Assembly (NCBI GenBank): GCA_002840765.1 | Contig: PHCE01000003.1 | Location: 124,001 to 188,000 of the forward strand | Direction: 5' to 3' | DNA: 64,000 nucleotides | Source: Betaproteobacteria bacterium HGW-Betaproteobacteria-7 | GTDB taxonomy: Bacteria > Pseudomonadota > Gammaproteobacteria > Burkholderiales > Rhodocyclaceae | In this document: piece after piece, positions 9,501 through 18,832 of the stretch | How the letters are laid out: each line of letters starts with the position of its first letter | Position numbering within the stretch: the stretch's first letter is position 1 | Made by a program: the position numbers and the translations under genes | The notes under the pieces: generated by a model | The model's database searches: none | What the model was told of the DNA's origin: nothing | Seen by the model: the letters and a program-made list of their open reading frames with translations, nothing else

Positions 9501-10433
9501 TCAGCCTGCCTCGCCGCCCCCCGCCAGCGCCGCCTCCCAGCCGAGCATGGCCAGTTTGCGCTCGCTGCCCCAGCGGTAGTGGCTGATCTCGCCCGAGTCG
9601 CGGATGACCCGGTGGCAGGGAATCAGGAAGCCGATGGTGTTGGCCGCCAGGGCGCTGCCGACGGCGCGCGGGGCGCGCGGCATGCCGGCGCGGCGGGCCA
9701 GTTGGCCGTAGGAGAGGATCTGGCCGGGCGGGCAGCGCAACAGTGCCTCCCACACCTTGATCTGGAAATTGGTGCCGCGCAGCAGCAGGTGCAGCGGAGC
9801 GGCCGGCGCCGTGCCGGGGAAAACCTTCCCCAGCAGCGCGGCGGCCTGCGCATCGTCGCGCTGCAGCGTCGCCCGCGGCCACCGACCGGCCAGTTCCGCC
9901 AGCAGTGCCGGTTCGTTGCCGGAACAGAAGGCGAGATGGCAGATGCCGCGCCCGGTCCAGCCGACCAGCGTCGGGCCGAAGGGCGAGGCGGCGAGACCGT
10001 GGACGATCGTCAGCCCGGCGCCGCCGGCCTTGATCTCGCCGGGCGTCAGCGCCTCGCAACTGATCATCAGGTCATGCAGGCGGCTGCCGCTGCTCAGCCC
10101 GACGCGTCCGGCCACCGTCAGTACGTCGCCGGCGCGCGCCAGTTCGCGCTTGGCGTGCTCCTTGGTCAGGTACTGCAGAAAGCGTTTGGGCGAGACGCCG
10201 GCCCAGTCGGAAAACAGCCGCTGCAGATGGAAGGGACTCAGATGCACGGCGGCGGCGACCTGCTCCAGCGTCGGTTGCTGCGGCGCCGTGGCGCGCAGGT
10301 AGGCGATGGCGCGGGCGACGATGGCGAAATGTCGTGATTGCTCGGCCAGCGTTGCGCCGGGAGCGGACGAATCTGGCCAGGCGGCCGCAGCGGCAGCGGG
10401 CGAAACGGGGGGGCTCAGGTGGGCGGTATCCAT
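9501..10433 (-). CDS. AraC-type regulator fused to O6-methylguanine-DNA methyltransferase
   Basis: A 310-residue Ada-like fusion without the N-terminal phosphotriester-repair zinc domain of E. coli Ada. The N-terminal half has the AraC helix-turn-helix (LEQVAAAVHLSPFHLQRLFSDWAGVSPKRFLQYL). The C-terminal half is a suicide methyltransferase with the active-site IPCHR (Cys near residue 273) and the segment FQIKVWEALL. It would repair O6-methylguanine and perhaps regulate its own gene. The start at 10433 leaves a short Ala/Pro-rich leader of about 30 residues. A longer frame to 10490 has no support. Confidence 0.9.
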   Translation of the reverse strand: MDTAHLSPPVSPAAAAAAWPDSSAPGATLAEQSRHFAIVARAIAYLRATAPQQPTLEQVAAAVHLSPFHLQRLFSDWAGVSPKRFLQYLTKEHAKRELARAGDVLTVAGRVGLSSGSRLHDLMISCEALTPGEIKAGGAGLTIVHGLAASPFGPTLVGWTGRGICHLAFCSGNEPALLAELAGRWPRATLQRDDAQAAALLGKVFPGTAPAAPLHLLLRGTNFQIKVWEALLRCPPGQILSYGQLARRAGMPRAPRAVGSALAANTIGFLIPCHRVIRDSGEISHYRWGSERKLAMLGWEAALAGGGEAG

Positions 10434-10538
10434 GGCAGGCAATCGGTGTTGGGTTGCCCTTAGTGTCGTCCGCCGAGCCGGGGGCGGCAACCCGATTCTT
10501 GCGGAGATGGGCCGGCGGCGAACGCCGGCCCGCCGGCA

Positions 10539-11513
10539 TCAGAGGCGGTTGCCGCGCACCATGGCCATGATCTGGCCGGCGTCGAGGCTGCTCGCTTTCT
10601 CCTGGATCTGCGGCAGGTATTGGCTCTGCATCTGTTTGGCCGGGCCGAGCAGCTGCTGGAAAGAATCCTGCAGCAGCTGCGTGCTCATCTGCCGGCCGCC
10701 GGCGTAGTAGCGCCGGGCCACTTGGCCGAGGGCATAGGTGCTGGCGAAGGAGAAGGCGACGCCGGTGGCGGCGCGGCCGAGTCCACCCATGGTCTTGCCG
10801 GCCACTTTGCCGAGCAGGCCACCGAGCAGTTTGCGGCCGAACTGTTCGAGATACTGCGAAGTCAGGCCGACGCCGACGGTGGCCAGGAATTCCTTGATGT
10901 GCCCCTGGTCCAGCTCGTTGCCGTAGGCCTTGCCAATGCGATAGACCATCTTGATCTGCAGCGGAATGATCGCCACCGAGGCCCAGGACTGCGGCAGCAG
11001 CTCCAGCGCGCCGTTGAGGATGGAATAGTTGAGGATGGACTTGTCAAGCTCTGCTTCGCTGACCGAAGGCTGCGCCGCCACCGGGGCAGTCGGGGCGGCG
11101 GTCGGCGTGGTCGAGGCGACGGGGCGTGCCGGAATGAAAGTGGCGGCATCGGCCAGCTCGTCGGCCTGGCGCTCGAAGGCGCTGCTCTCGGTGTCGCCGG
11201 CCAGCGCCAAGAGGGTTTTCAGCTCGGCCAGGAAACGCCGCTCGCCATCGCCTTGGACGCCGTCGGCATCGCAGACGCAGACGGCCATTTCATAGGCGAA
11301 CTGGCGCTGGCCGAGATCGCCGAGCGCCTGCGTCGCATCGCTCAGCTTGATCCGGCGCAGTAGCACATCCTGGTACAGGCGCGGCAGGTCCGGCGCCTCG
11401 CTGCCCAGCGTTTCGGCAAAGCGGCGGATGTGCTCGCGCTCGCGGTCGTCATTGGCACCGTCGGCAAAAGCGGCGAACAGGCTGATGGTCAGAATGGCGT
11501 TTTCCGGATTCAT
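10539..11513 (-). CDS. TerB-like N-terminus with a membrane-associated C-terminal domain
   Basis: A 324-residue protein. Residues 1-100 resemble a TerB/tellurite-resistance helical domain: LFAAFADGANDDREREHIRRFAE and VCDADGVQGDGERRFLAELK carry paired acidic residues that could bind metal. A Pro/Ala/Thr-rich linker follows at about 120-145. The C-terminal half (LPQSWASVAIIPLQIKMVYRIGKAYG, LGGLLGKVAGKTMGGLGRAATG) resembles the glycine-rich DUF697/YcjF-type region that associates with membranes. Function is unknown. It seems to be transcribed alone. Confidence 0.75.
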   Translation of the reverse strand: MNPENAILTISLFAAFADGANDDREREHIRRFAETLGSEAPDLPRLYQDVLLRRIKLSDATQALGDLGQRQFAYEMAVCVCDADGVQGDGERRFLAELKTLLALAGDTESSAFERQADELADAATFIPARPVASTTPTAAPTAPVAAQPSVSEAELDKSILNYSILNGALELLPQSWASVAIIPLQIKMVYRIGKAYGNELDQGHIKEFLATVGVGLTSQYLEQFGRKLLGGLLGKVAGKTMGGLGRAATGVAFSFASTYALGQVARRYYAGGRQMSTQLLQDSFQQLLGPAKQMQSQYLPQIQEKASSLDAGQIMAMVRGNRL

Positions 11514-11582
11514 GGGTTCTCCTTGAGGGGGGCGGTTTGACGGTTTGGCCAGGTGAAAGTTTCGTTGGGCGGGCGAGACAAA

Positions 11583-12422
11583 CTACTGCCGCACTTCACG
11601 TGTGTTGTCGGGCGCCGAAAACTCGCCGCTGCTACGGAAGGGATTGATGTCCAGCCCGCCCCGTCGCGTGTAGCGGGCATGTACGGCCAGCGCCGCTGGC
11701 GCGCACTGGCGGGTGATATCGCAAAAGATGCGCTCGACGCACTGCTCGTGGAACTCGTTGTGCTCGCGGAAGGAGACGATGTAGCGCAACAGCCCGGCGC
11801 GGTCGATCGGCCGGCCGCGATAGCGGATCACCACCATCGCCCAGTCCGGCTGGCCGGTGACCAGACAGTTGGATTTCAACAGATGCGAGTACAGCGTTTC
11901 CTCAACCTCGCCGCCGGCCACCGTGGCCAGCAGCTCCGGCGCTGGCTGATAGCGGTCGCAAGCGATGTCCTGATCGTCGAGCAGCACGCCCGCAGGATAG
12001 CCGACCGCCGCCGGTGGCTGACCTGTCAGCACGGCAATCTGCACGCCCACCGGCGCCCCGGCCGCCGCCGACAGGTCGTTGACCAGCGCCGCCTCGACTG
12101 CAGCCACATCGGTAAAGTTCGTCTGGTTGAAGGAGTTGAGGTACAGCTTCAGCGACTTCGATTCGACCAGGTTCGTGCTGTCCGCCGGCACGCGGAAAGT
12201 CGCCACCGCCACCTGCGGCTTGCCCTTCTTATTCAGCCAGGAGAGCTCGTAGGCATTCCACAAATCTTCTCCGATGAAGGGCAGTGTGTCGCTTCCGATG
12301 CCCAGTTCATCACGCTTCAACTGGCGCGGAATCGGATAAAGCAACTCCGGCGCGTAAGTGGCACGGTACTCGGTCGGCTTGCCGAGGGGGGAGAGGATGC
12401 TGGGGTCGGTGGGCTGGGTCAT
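11583..12422 (-). CDS. queF: 7-cyano-7-deazaguanine reductase QueF (long form)
   Basis: NADPH-dependent nitrile reductase that makes preQ1 for queuosine in tRNA. The 279 residues match the tandem E. coli-type form. The N-terminal half holds ESKSLKLYLNSFNQTNF, the substrate-binding QueF motif. The C-terminal half holds LYSHLLKSNCLVTGQPDWA with the catalytic cysteine, and FHEQCVERIF. No other queuosine gene is adjacent. The ATG at 12422 gives the usual length. Confidence 0.96.
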   Translation of the reverse strand: MTQPTDPSILSPLGKPTEYRATYAPELLYPIPRQLKRDELGIGSDTLPFIGEDLWNAYELSWLNKKGKPQVAVATFRVPADSTNLVESKSLKLYLNSFNQTNFTDVAAVEAALVNDLSAAAGAPVGVQIAVLTGQPPAAVGYPAGVLLDDQDIACDRYQPAPELLATVAGGEVEETLYSHLLKSNCLVTGQPDWAMVVIRYRGRPIDRAGLLRYIVSFREHNEFHEQCVERIFCDITRQCAPAALAVHARYTRRGGLDINPFRSSGEFSAPDNTREVRQ

Positions 12423-12632
12423 GGAGGCGGATTTTAGCGGAAGCCGAATTGGGAACGTTCGGCAATTCCGCCTGATGAACTTGCCCGACGTGGTAATTGC
12501 GTGCCCGTTTGGAACCTCAATTTTCCCGCATTCAATCTATGTAATCGAGGGGATTCCGGGCATGCTACAAGAATGTTTTGGCGTGCACGCGATGTGGCGT
12601 GTCAGCAACCAGGAATTCGGAGTGAGACTGCC

Positions 12633-13688
12633 ATGCAATCGAACAACTGCTTGAACCGCTCTATCAGGGCGCTATGGATATTGACGCTGACCTTGTTTGT
12701 GTCCTTGGGGGCGCAGGCAGCGTCTCTCACCCTCGTTGAGTCCTTCGGCAAAAACCCTGGGAACCTGAAGATGTACAAATATCTGCCTCCCGGGCTGAAG
12801 GAAAATGCGCCACTTGTCGTGGTGCTGCATGGCTGTGGGCAGAATGCAGATATCTACGGACAAGGCGCTGGTTGGGTCGGACTGGCAGACAAGTTCGGGT
12901 TTGCCCTCGTTCTTCCTGAACAGCAGGAAAGCAACAATCAGCGGCACTGCTTCAACTGGTTCAACGGGTTCACATGGCGCGACTATCTTCCCTGGAATTT
13001 TCAGTGGATTGGCAGCGACATTGATCGGGATAACGGCGAAGCGGAATCAATCGCTTCCATGGTTACAAGTGCAATCAAGACACACCGCCTGGATCAACGC
13101 CGCGTTTTTGTAACCGGCCTCTCCGGTGGCGGGGCGATGACCGCGGTCATGCTGGCGACGTATCCTGAACTATTCGCAGGCGGCGCCGTTTTGGCCGGGG
13201 TTCCGTACAAATGCGCGACGGATATCTATGTAGCGCTCTCGCCAAGCGAATGTGGTCTTGATTACCCGAAAAAGGCCGGAAATGCCCGGATAAAATCGCC
13301 TTCCCCGGCAATCTGGGGGGACAGGGTTCGCGAGGCAAATCGGGGATTTCGCGGCCCCTGGCCGCGCCTGTCGATATGGCATGGCACTGCCGACGGTACA
13401 GTCGTCATCGCCAACGCGGATGAACTTGAAAAACAGTGGCTGAATGTTCAGGGCCTCGACAAAGTCCCAGCGTCCATCGAGCGGCCGCCTGAATCCAACC
13501 ACAGGCATTCCACGTATCGCGATGCGCAGGGACGCGTTCAACTGGAAGTTCATCGGATTGTTGGAATGGGGCATGGGACGCCAATCATCGACGGGCAGTG
13601 CGGCCGCAAAGGCGAGCACCTGTTCGACGTTGGAATCTGCTCGAGTCACCAGATCGCAAGATTTTGGGGGATTGCCCCTTTGCCGTGA
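12633..13688 (+). CDS. Secreted PHB-depolymerase-like esterase (alpha/beta hydrolase)
   Basis: A 351-residue exported hydrolase of the extracellular polyhydroxybutyrate depolymerase/feruloyl esterase group. Residues 10-32 form a signal peptide (ALWILTLTLFVSLGAQAA). The mature part has the oxyanion block VVVLHGCGQNADIY, the nucleophile elbow GLSGGGAM (Ser near residue 164), an aspartate in WHGTADGTV and a histidine in GMGHGTPI, completing the triad. The start at 12633 has GGAG 11 bases upstream; a longer frame to 12501 lacks a signal peptide in the right place. The sequence is less GC-rich than its left neighbours. It may use the type II-like system encoded 5-14 kb downstream, which is inference only. 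Confidence 0.85.
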   Translation: MQSNNCLNRSIRALWILTLTLFVSLGAQAASLTLVESFGKNPGNLKMYKYLPPGLKENAPLVVVLHGCGQNADIYGQGAGWVGLADKFGFALVLPEQQESNNQRHCFNWFNGFTWRDYLPWNFQWIGSDIDRDNGEAESIASMVTSAIKTHRLDQRRVFVTGLSGGGAMTAVMLATYPELFAGGAVLAGVPYKCATDIYVALSPSECGLDYPKKAGNARIKSPSPAIWGDRVREANRGFRGPWPRLSIWHGTADGTVVIANADELEKQWLNVQGLDKVPASIERPPESNHRHSTYRDAQGRVQLEVHRIVGMGHGTPIIDGQCGRKGEHLFDVGICSSHQIARFWGIAPLP

Positions 13689-13830
13689 TGGCCCAGAACC
13701 GATGTGGAGATTTACCGAGGCAGCAGTCAACTCCGGTAAGTGTCGGAATATTTTACAGTTCGCGGCCAGAATCAGATATTTTCTTGGGCAAGAGTCTATA
13801 ACGAGCTGTATTTAATTAACTTTCTTAAGG

Positions 13831-13846
13831 TGGCACGCGCAATGCT
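13831..13846 (+). promoter_or_regulatory. Sigma-54 promoter of the PEP-CTERM gene
   Basis: TGGCACG-N4-ATGCT keeps the invariant GG and GC with exactly ten bases between. Only the first T of TTGC differs from consensus. It lies 75 bases before the start codon and would leave a leader of about 65 bases. Sigma-54 control of PEP-CTERM genes through PrsK/PrsR is known in related bacteria. Confidence 0.75.
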
Positions 13847-13920
13847 TCGACGCTGGTAGCCAAACTTCGGAGTTCGTGGCTTTTGAACTTCGGCCCCTCC
13901 ATCGACATCAGGAGAACAAA

Positions 13921-14598
13921 ATGAACAAACGTTTTGGCGTAACCCTGGCAGCACTGGCCTTTTTTGTGGGGGGCTCCGCCCAAGCGGCGGTTACCTACGT
14001 GGTAGATAATTCGGTTACCAACGAAATTCCTTCCTTGACCGGATTCGCAACAAATGGCGCCATGATGGACGGCTTGTCAGTCACCGCGACCTTCTCCAAC
14101 CAGTTCAGTCAAACTCTGTCATGGGGCGATACCGGAGCGACGTCCGGTGGTGTGTTCGGGACAGGCTGGTCCCTCACACAGAGCGGCGATACATTTGGTG
14201 GCATTTGGTCCTTTGCCTTCACCGGACCAGGCTTGGTCCTGAATCAATTGATCTTGCAGGGCGCTCCAGGCCTGACAGTGTTTGACCGTGCGTTGCCGAG
14301 TTTCGGCACGGTGGGGTCTGCTCAAGGCATCGACTTTGCGTTTTCTGGATCAGACCCTACGGCGACCGCTACCTACTCTGAAGCAGTGGCTCTCGCCGGA
14401 GATGCTGCGTTAGGAGATCTGTGGCATACCCTGACCGTGGATTTCGACGGCGGTATTCGCACCGATTTCTTCTTCGTCCAGGACACCGACAACGATAGCC
14501 GCTTCAACAACCGAGTGCCTGAACCCGGTGTGCTGAGCCTGCTTGGCTTGGCCTTGGCGGGCCTGGCTTTCACTTCCCGCAAGCGCCGGTCTGCCTGA
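13921..14598 (+). CDS. PEP-CTERM sorting-domain protein
   Basis: A 225-residue exported protein. An N-terminal signal peptide ends at about residue 22 (GGSAQA). The C-terminus shows the full exosortase signal: VPEPG, a hydrophobic stretch (VLSLLGLALAGLAF) and the basic tail SRKRRSA. Exosortase EpsH/XrtA, encoded elsewhere, would process it at the membrane. The body is rich in Thr, Ser, Gly and Phe with beta-type periodicity and has no recognised domain. The ATG follows AGGAG by seven bases. It is transcribed alone from the sigma-54 promoter and ends at a strong terminator, which suggests an abundant product. Confidence 0.9.
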   Translation: MNKRFGVTLAALAFFVGGSAQAAVTYVVDNSVTNEIPSLTGFATNGAMMDGLSVTATFSNQFSQTLSWGDTGATSGGVFGTGWSLTQSGDTFGGIWSFAFTGPGLVLNQLILQGAPGLTVFDRALPSFGTVGSAQGIDFAFSGSDPTATATYSEAVALAGDAALGDLWHTLTVDFDGGIRTDFFFVQDTDNDSRFNNRVPEPGVLSLLGLALAGLAFTSRKRRSA

Positions 14599-14645
14599 TT
14601 GGAAAAGCGTTTGTCTCGGTTCCGGTGTTTCGGGACCTGATGCAG

Positions 14646-14673
14646 AACGGGGCCGCAAGGCCCCGTTTCATTT
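14646..14673 (+). terminator. Rho-independent terminator after the PEP-CTERM gene
   Basis: AACGGGGCC (14646-14654) and GGCCCCGTT (14659-14667) form a perfect nine-pair stem with a GCAA tetraloop, followed by TTTCATTTT. This is a strong intrinsic terminator 48 bases past the stop codon. Confidence 0.9.
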
Positions 14674-14838
14674 TGCCCCGACCGGGGAAGTCTGCCAATC
14701 GCTGCGACCTGCTATTGCCGCGACCATGCCGACAACCGCAACACGGTATGCCAGCGCACAGAGCCGTTGCCTTTGCCCGTTGATAATCGGACTGACTGTT
14801 TATTTTTGTCCGGGTTCTGGAAGGCTACACCCCATGCA

Positions 14839-16818
14839 ATGTTTGCCATAAGCGCTCCTACCTGGCTGAAGTATCTGGCCGGCATCGCAATGTCAGTCGT
14901 GCTCCTGGCGATTCTTCTCGTCGTCTTCATGGACTGGAACCTGATGCGTGCTCCCATCGGTCGCTGGGTCAGTGAGGCCACCGGCAGAAGCTTCGTCATC
15001 AACGGTGATTTGAGCGTCAAACTGGGCCTGCGGCCGCGCATAGTCGTCAATGATCTGGTCCTCGGCAATGCGGCGTGGAGCGATAAACCCAACATGCTGG
15101 AAATCAAGCGACTTGATCTCCGGCTGGATATTTTCCGGTTGCTGAGGAGCGGCTGGTCTTTCCCGGAAATCACGCTCACTGCGCCGCAGGCGGTGCTGGA
15201 AGTCAGTAAGGATGGCATGCCGAACTGGGTCTTCAAGGATCAACAGCCAGACCAGGCAGTCTCTTTTCCGGTCATCGACAGGCTCGCCATCGATCAAGGT
15301 AGCGTGACTTACCGCGACCCCGGGCTGGATACCGATCTTCTGTTTGAGCTCAAGACTCGCGAAGGCGATCCGAAAAACCCGACACTCACCCTGGAAATAG
15401 ATGGAAAAGGCAGCTTCAAGGGCCTGCCGACGACGTTGCACGCGCAAGGGGGGAAACTGCTAAGCCTGCGCAGTGCCGAAACTCCCTATCCGATCAAGGC
15501 AAACGGGATTTTGGGAAAGACCCGGGCGACCATCGAAGGGGTGTTGCTCGACCCGCTGAATTTCAAGGGCCAGCAACTGAACTTCACCCTGGCCGGGAAT
15601 GACCTGGCCTCGCTGTTCCCGATCATTGGTGTGCCGATTCCCCCGACCCCGGCTTACCGGCTCGCCGGCTTTCTCGATCACGTGGACAATGTGTGGACCT
15701 TCAGCCGCTTCAAAGGCACTGTCGGGCAAAGCGACATTTCCGGCAATTTTGTCGTCGATCGCAACAAACGGCCACAAATGATCACCGCCGACTTGGTCTC
15801 AAAGCAATTGCGCATGCAAGACCTTGGCGGCTTCATCGGTGCGGATCGCGGGGCAGACCCGAGCACGAAACCGCCGGCAAGTGATCGCGTCCTGCCGGCC
15901 GAACAGTTCAATTTAAAAAAACTGGCGGCGGCCAATGCCGAGGTGCGCTTTCGGGGCGAGAAGATCATCAGCGATAACACCCCGCTCACCAACATGAGCG
16001 CCCACCTGATGATTGCCGATGGCAAGCTGACGTTGTCGCCGCTGGATTTTGGTGTTGCCGGTGGCAACCTGGTTTCCTACATCGCAATGGATAGTCGGCA
16101 ATCGCCGATCGTCACCCACGCAGAGATCACCGCCAAGGGCTTGAACCTCGGCCGACTGTTTCCCGGTTCGTCACTTGCAGATGCTGACACCGGCACCATG
16201 GGCGGGCGAGCCAAACTGGTTGGTAAGGGCAATTCGGTCGCGCGCATGCTGGCATCGGCCGATGGCGAAGCAGCACTGATCATGGATGGTGGTTCGGTGG
16301 GCGAGTTGATGCTGCGCCTGGCGAATCTTGATGTCGCGAACTCACTCCTTGTTCTGCTCGGCGGCGACAAACAGGTACCCATTCGTTGCATGGTCAGCAA
16401 TTTCAAGGCCGAGGACGGTAATTTCGTGGTCAAGGATTTGCTCCTTGATACGGCCAAGGTCAACATCGTTGGCACTGGCAACGTCAATTTTGGCGACGAA
16501 TCCATCCAGCTCCGGCTGGTACCAGAGTCAAAAGGCTTCAGCCTCGCCTCCTTGCGCGGTCCCATCGTCATCACCGGTACATTCAAAGAGCCTGGTGTGC
16601 GACCGGAACTGGGCGGCCCGATTGTTCGTGGCGGGCTGGCTGTGGCATTGGGCGCCGTAACGTCAGGAATTGGCGCCCTGATTCCACTGCTCGATTTTGG
16701 TACGAAGCGGGAGAGCAATTGCAAAAGACTGCTGGGTGAGGCCAAGGCCGACACCGGGGTGAAAAGCAGCGACATGGCGCCGCGTCGCAGCAAAGGTCGA
16801 CCAGCTGCCCGTGAGTAG
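14839..16818 (+). CDS. AsmA-family inner-membrane/periplasmic protein
   Basis: A 659-residue protein with one N-terminal membrane anchor (YLAGIAMSVVLLAILLVVFM, about residues 14-34) and a large periplasmic part. It has AsmA signatures: DWNLMRAPIGRWVSEATGRSF near the N-terminus, repeated beta-rich segments, and near the C-terminus SIQLRLVPESKGFSLASLRGPIVITGTFKEP. AsmA-like proteins are thought to move or sense phospholipids or affect outer-membrane biogenesis. The start at 14839 puts the anchor near the N-terminus with GGAAGG upstream; the start at 14767 is possible. It appears monocistronic. Confidence 0.85.
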   Translation: MFAISAPTWLKYLAGIAMSVVLLAILLVVFMDWNLMRAPIGRWVSEATGRSFVINGDLSVKLGLRPRIVVNDLVLGNAAWSDKPNMLEIKRLDLRLDIFRLLRSGWSFPEITLTAPQAVLEVSKDGMPNWVFKDQQPDQAVSFPVIDRLAIDQGSVTYRDPGLDTDLLFELKTREGDPKNPTLTLEIDGKGSFKGLPTTLHAQGGKLLSLRSAETPYPIKANGILGKTRATIEGVLLDPLNFKGQQLNFTLAGNDLASLFPIIGVPIPPTPAYRLAGFLDHVDNVWTFSRFKGTVGQSDISGNFVVDRNKRPQMITADLVSKQLRMQDLGGFIGADRGADPSTKPPASDRVLPAEQFNLKKLAAANAEVRFRGEKIISDNTPLTNMSAHLMIADGKLTLSPLDFGVAGGNLVSYIAMDSRQSPIVTHAEITAKGLNLGRLFPGSSLADADTGTMGGRAKLVGKGNSVARMLASADGEAALIMDGGSVGELMLRLANLDVANSLLVLLGGDKQVPIRCMVSNFKAEDGNFVVKDLLLDTAKVNIVGTGNVNFGDESIQLRLVPESKGFSLASLRGPIVITGTFKEPGVRPELGGPIVRGGLAVALGAVTSGIGALIPLLDFGTKRESNCKRLLGEAKADTGVKSSDMAPRRSKGRPAARE

Positions 16819-16845
16819 GCGGCCCGGCCGCCAGCCACCGGCCGG

Positions 16846-18186
16846 CTAGCGCGAACGCGCCACATCAAGGTCGGCGCGGTTCTTCTCGTCAATATAGATA
16901 AGCGCCTCGGCCGCCCGGCTGCTGGCGAAGCAGCTGACTTCCACATTGGCCAGCGGCTTGCCCTTGTGCAGCACCTCGACCGCGCAGCGGCCGAAGACGC
17001 CTTCGATGGTGGCCAACAGGTTGCGGGCGTAGGGGCTCTCCAGCTTGCCGTCGAGGATCAGGTTGGCGATCAGTACGCCATCAGCTTTCAGCACGCGGCG
17101 CGCCGCGGTCCAGAATTCGCGGGTGACCAGGTGGGCGGGGATGGCCGTGTGCGAGCTGTACACATCGACGACGACGGCATCGAAGCGGCGCTCGGTGGTG
17201 GCGACGAAGCGGCGGGCGTCATCGGCGATGAACTCGCCATTGGCCGGCTGGCGCAGAAAGTGCCGCTCGGCGATGCGGCGGATGTCCGGGTCAATGTCGA
17301 CGTAGGTGTAGCGGTTCAGCGGTTCCTGGTGCGACAGGGTGAAGCCACCGGCACCGAGGACCAGAATGTCGCGGTCGCGGAAGGACAGGTCATTGAGCAG
17401 GATCTGTCGCAGGTGCTGGATGTAGCGGGTGTAGTTGGGCGGCTCGGAAGCGTCGATCAGCGAGGCCAGCGACTTGTTGACCCAGAAGGCGCGGGCGTCC
17501 TGCAGGCCAGCGCGGTCGAGCGGGGCGATCTGGTATTCGGCGTAGGCGGTATCGGCGGTGGCCGACTGCTGCAGGTTGGGGGCGACGATCAGGGCGGCGG
17601 ACAGCGGGCCGAGAACCAGCGAGGCCTGGCGCCGGCCGTGCAGCAGCAAGGTGCCGGCAAGGAGGGCAAGGGCGCAGATGGCGACGGCGGCGGCGACGCC
17701 CAGCCACTGCATGACCAGCAGCGACAGGCTGAGTGAGCCGAGGAAGGAGCCGAGCGTGGACCAGTACAGGGCGATGCCGCTGGCTTCGCCGGTGCGCGCG
17801 TGCTTCATCAGGTTGGTCAGGATCGGCACGGTCTGGCCGAGCAGCCAGGCGATCGGGCAGAGCACGCTGCCGACGAACAACAGGTAGGCGACCGGCGTCG
17901 GCAGGGCGGCGAACAACGCATCGACAACCGGCGCCGACAGGCCGAGGCCGCAAAGCAACGCAGCGATCAGGAAATTGCGCGCAACCGTGGCACGAAAATC
18001 GGTGGCGACTCGCGCCCCCGAGCCGTAGCCGAGCGCCAGTGCCAGCAGGAACAGGCCGATGGTCGGGGCGGTGATGACGATGGAACTGCCGACATGCGGC
18101 AACAAGCGGCGCAGCGCGATGATCTCCGCACCCAGCGAACAGAAGCCTTCGATGAAGACAATGGTGTGAAGCAGCAGGGGGGGCAT
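16846..18186 (-). CDS. Membrane protein fused to a spermidine-synthase-like domain
   Basis: A 446-residue two-part protein. Residues 1-205 hold seven or so hydrophobic segments (FCSLGAEIIALRRLLPHVG, APTIGLFLLALALGYGSGAR) like those of the fused MFS/spermidine synthase family. Residues 230-430 form a Rossmann methyltransferase-like fold with DILVLGAGGFTLS, YVDIDPDI and VVVDVYSS, matching the spermidine synthase core. The family often lacks demonstrated polyamine synthesis, so the substrate is uncertain. I chose the ATG at 18186, where the first membrane helix begins; the longer frame to 18399 would overlap the next gene. Confidence 0.8.
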   Translation of the reverse strand: MPPLLLHTIVFIEGFCSLGAEIIALRRLLPHVGSSIVITAPTIGLFLLALALGYGSGARVATDFRATVARNFLIAALLCGLGLSAPVVDALFAALPTPVAYLLFVGSVLCPIAWLLGQTVPILTNLMKHARTGEASGIALYWSTLGSFLGSLSLSLLVMQWLGVAAAVAICALALLAGTLLLHGRRQASLVLGPLSAALIVAPNLQQSATADTAYAEYQIAPLDRAGLQDARAFWVNKSLASLIDASEPPNYTRYIQHLRQILLNDLSFRDRDILVLGAGGFTLSHQEPLNRYTYVDIDPDIRRIAERHFLRQPANGEFIADDARRFVATTERRFDAVVVDVYSSHTAIPAHLVTREFWTAARRVLKADGVLIANLILDGKLESPYARNLLATIEGVFGRCAVEVLHKGKPLANVEVSCFASSRAAEALIYIDEKNRADLDVARSR

Positions 18187-18340
18187 GGCCGGCAAAGGGT
18201 GGGGCTGAGAGCCGGATTCTACGCGATGGGCCGATCTGGCCGGCGATGGCGTTCCAGTATCAAGCGCTGATGCTACGGCGCCGGCTGTGGGGCGATGGCT
18301 AGGGATTTGGCGGCTTATAGGCTGTAGCAAGTAAAAGCCT

Positions 18341-18829
18341 TTATCGCTGCGGCTCCATAAGAGCCGGGGGCACCCCCAAAGTAAAAACCCAATCCGCATG
18401 GCGTTTGCTGCCCGTCAGTGAAGCCAGTTCTAGCGGGAAGTTTTCACTCTTGAGGGCAAGCGTTTCACTCAAACTATGAATGCCCACAATACGCATATCC
18501 GGGCCACGAATAACGCCCCATTCGGCCTTGCCAGTGAATGGATCGTGATACAGGCGCCGCAAGTGACGCTTCATTCCGGGAAAGCGCGGGTCACGCAGTA
18601 GTTCAGATAAAGCACTGGGGGTATTCGGCAGGCCGTTTGGTGTCGCCTCGGCGTATGACTGCAGAGCATTTCGGAACGCCATCCCGATTTCCAGCAGTTC
18701 AGCTTCTGCGGAACGAATTTGCTGGGTCTTGGCCACTTTAAGGCCGACTGCCGAGACGCCGCCGATCAGCGCGATGGCCAACAGCAAAGCAATGTAAATC
18801 ATCCCAGTCTGCCGTCGCTGCAAGCTCAT
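18341..18829 (-). CDS. Type II secretion-like minor pseudopilin
   Basis: A 162-residue protein with a basic leader (MSLQRRQTG) followed by a hydrophobic helix (MIYIALLLAIALIGGVSAVGL), the layout of a type IV prepilin. The usual Phe after the processed Gly is replaced by Met and the Glu at position 5 is missing, so it may be a tip pseudopilin or not be processed normally. The segment LRRLYHDPFTGKAEWGVIRG is typical of pseudopilin C-domains. It is the last gene of the secretion cluster, three bases past the previous stop. A GTG three bases earlier is an alternative start. Confidence 0.8.
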   Translation of the reverse strand: MSLQRRQTGMIYIALLLAIALIGGVSAVGLKVAKTQQIRSAEAELLEIGMAFRNALQSYAEATPNGLPNTPSALSELLRDPRFPGMKRHLRRLYHDPFTGKAEWGVIRGPDMRIVGIHSLSETLALKSENFPLELASLTGSKRHADWVFTLGVPPALMEPQR

Positions 18830-18832
18830 CAC

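Noticed and set aside
16846..18399. A 517-residue form of the spermidine-synthase-like protein
   Set aside because: The first 71 residues are not hydrophobic or family-like and overlap the pseudopilin gene; the ATG at 18186 precedes the first membrane helix.
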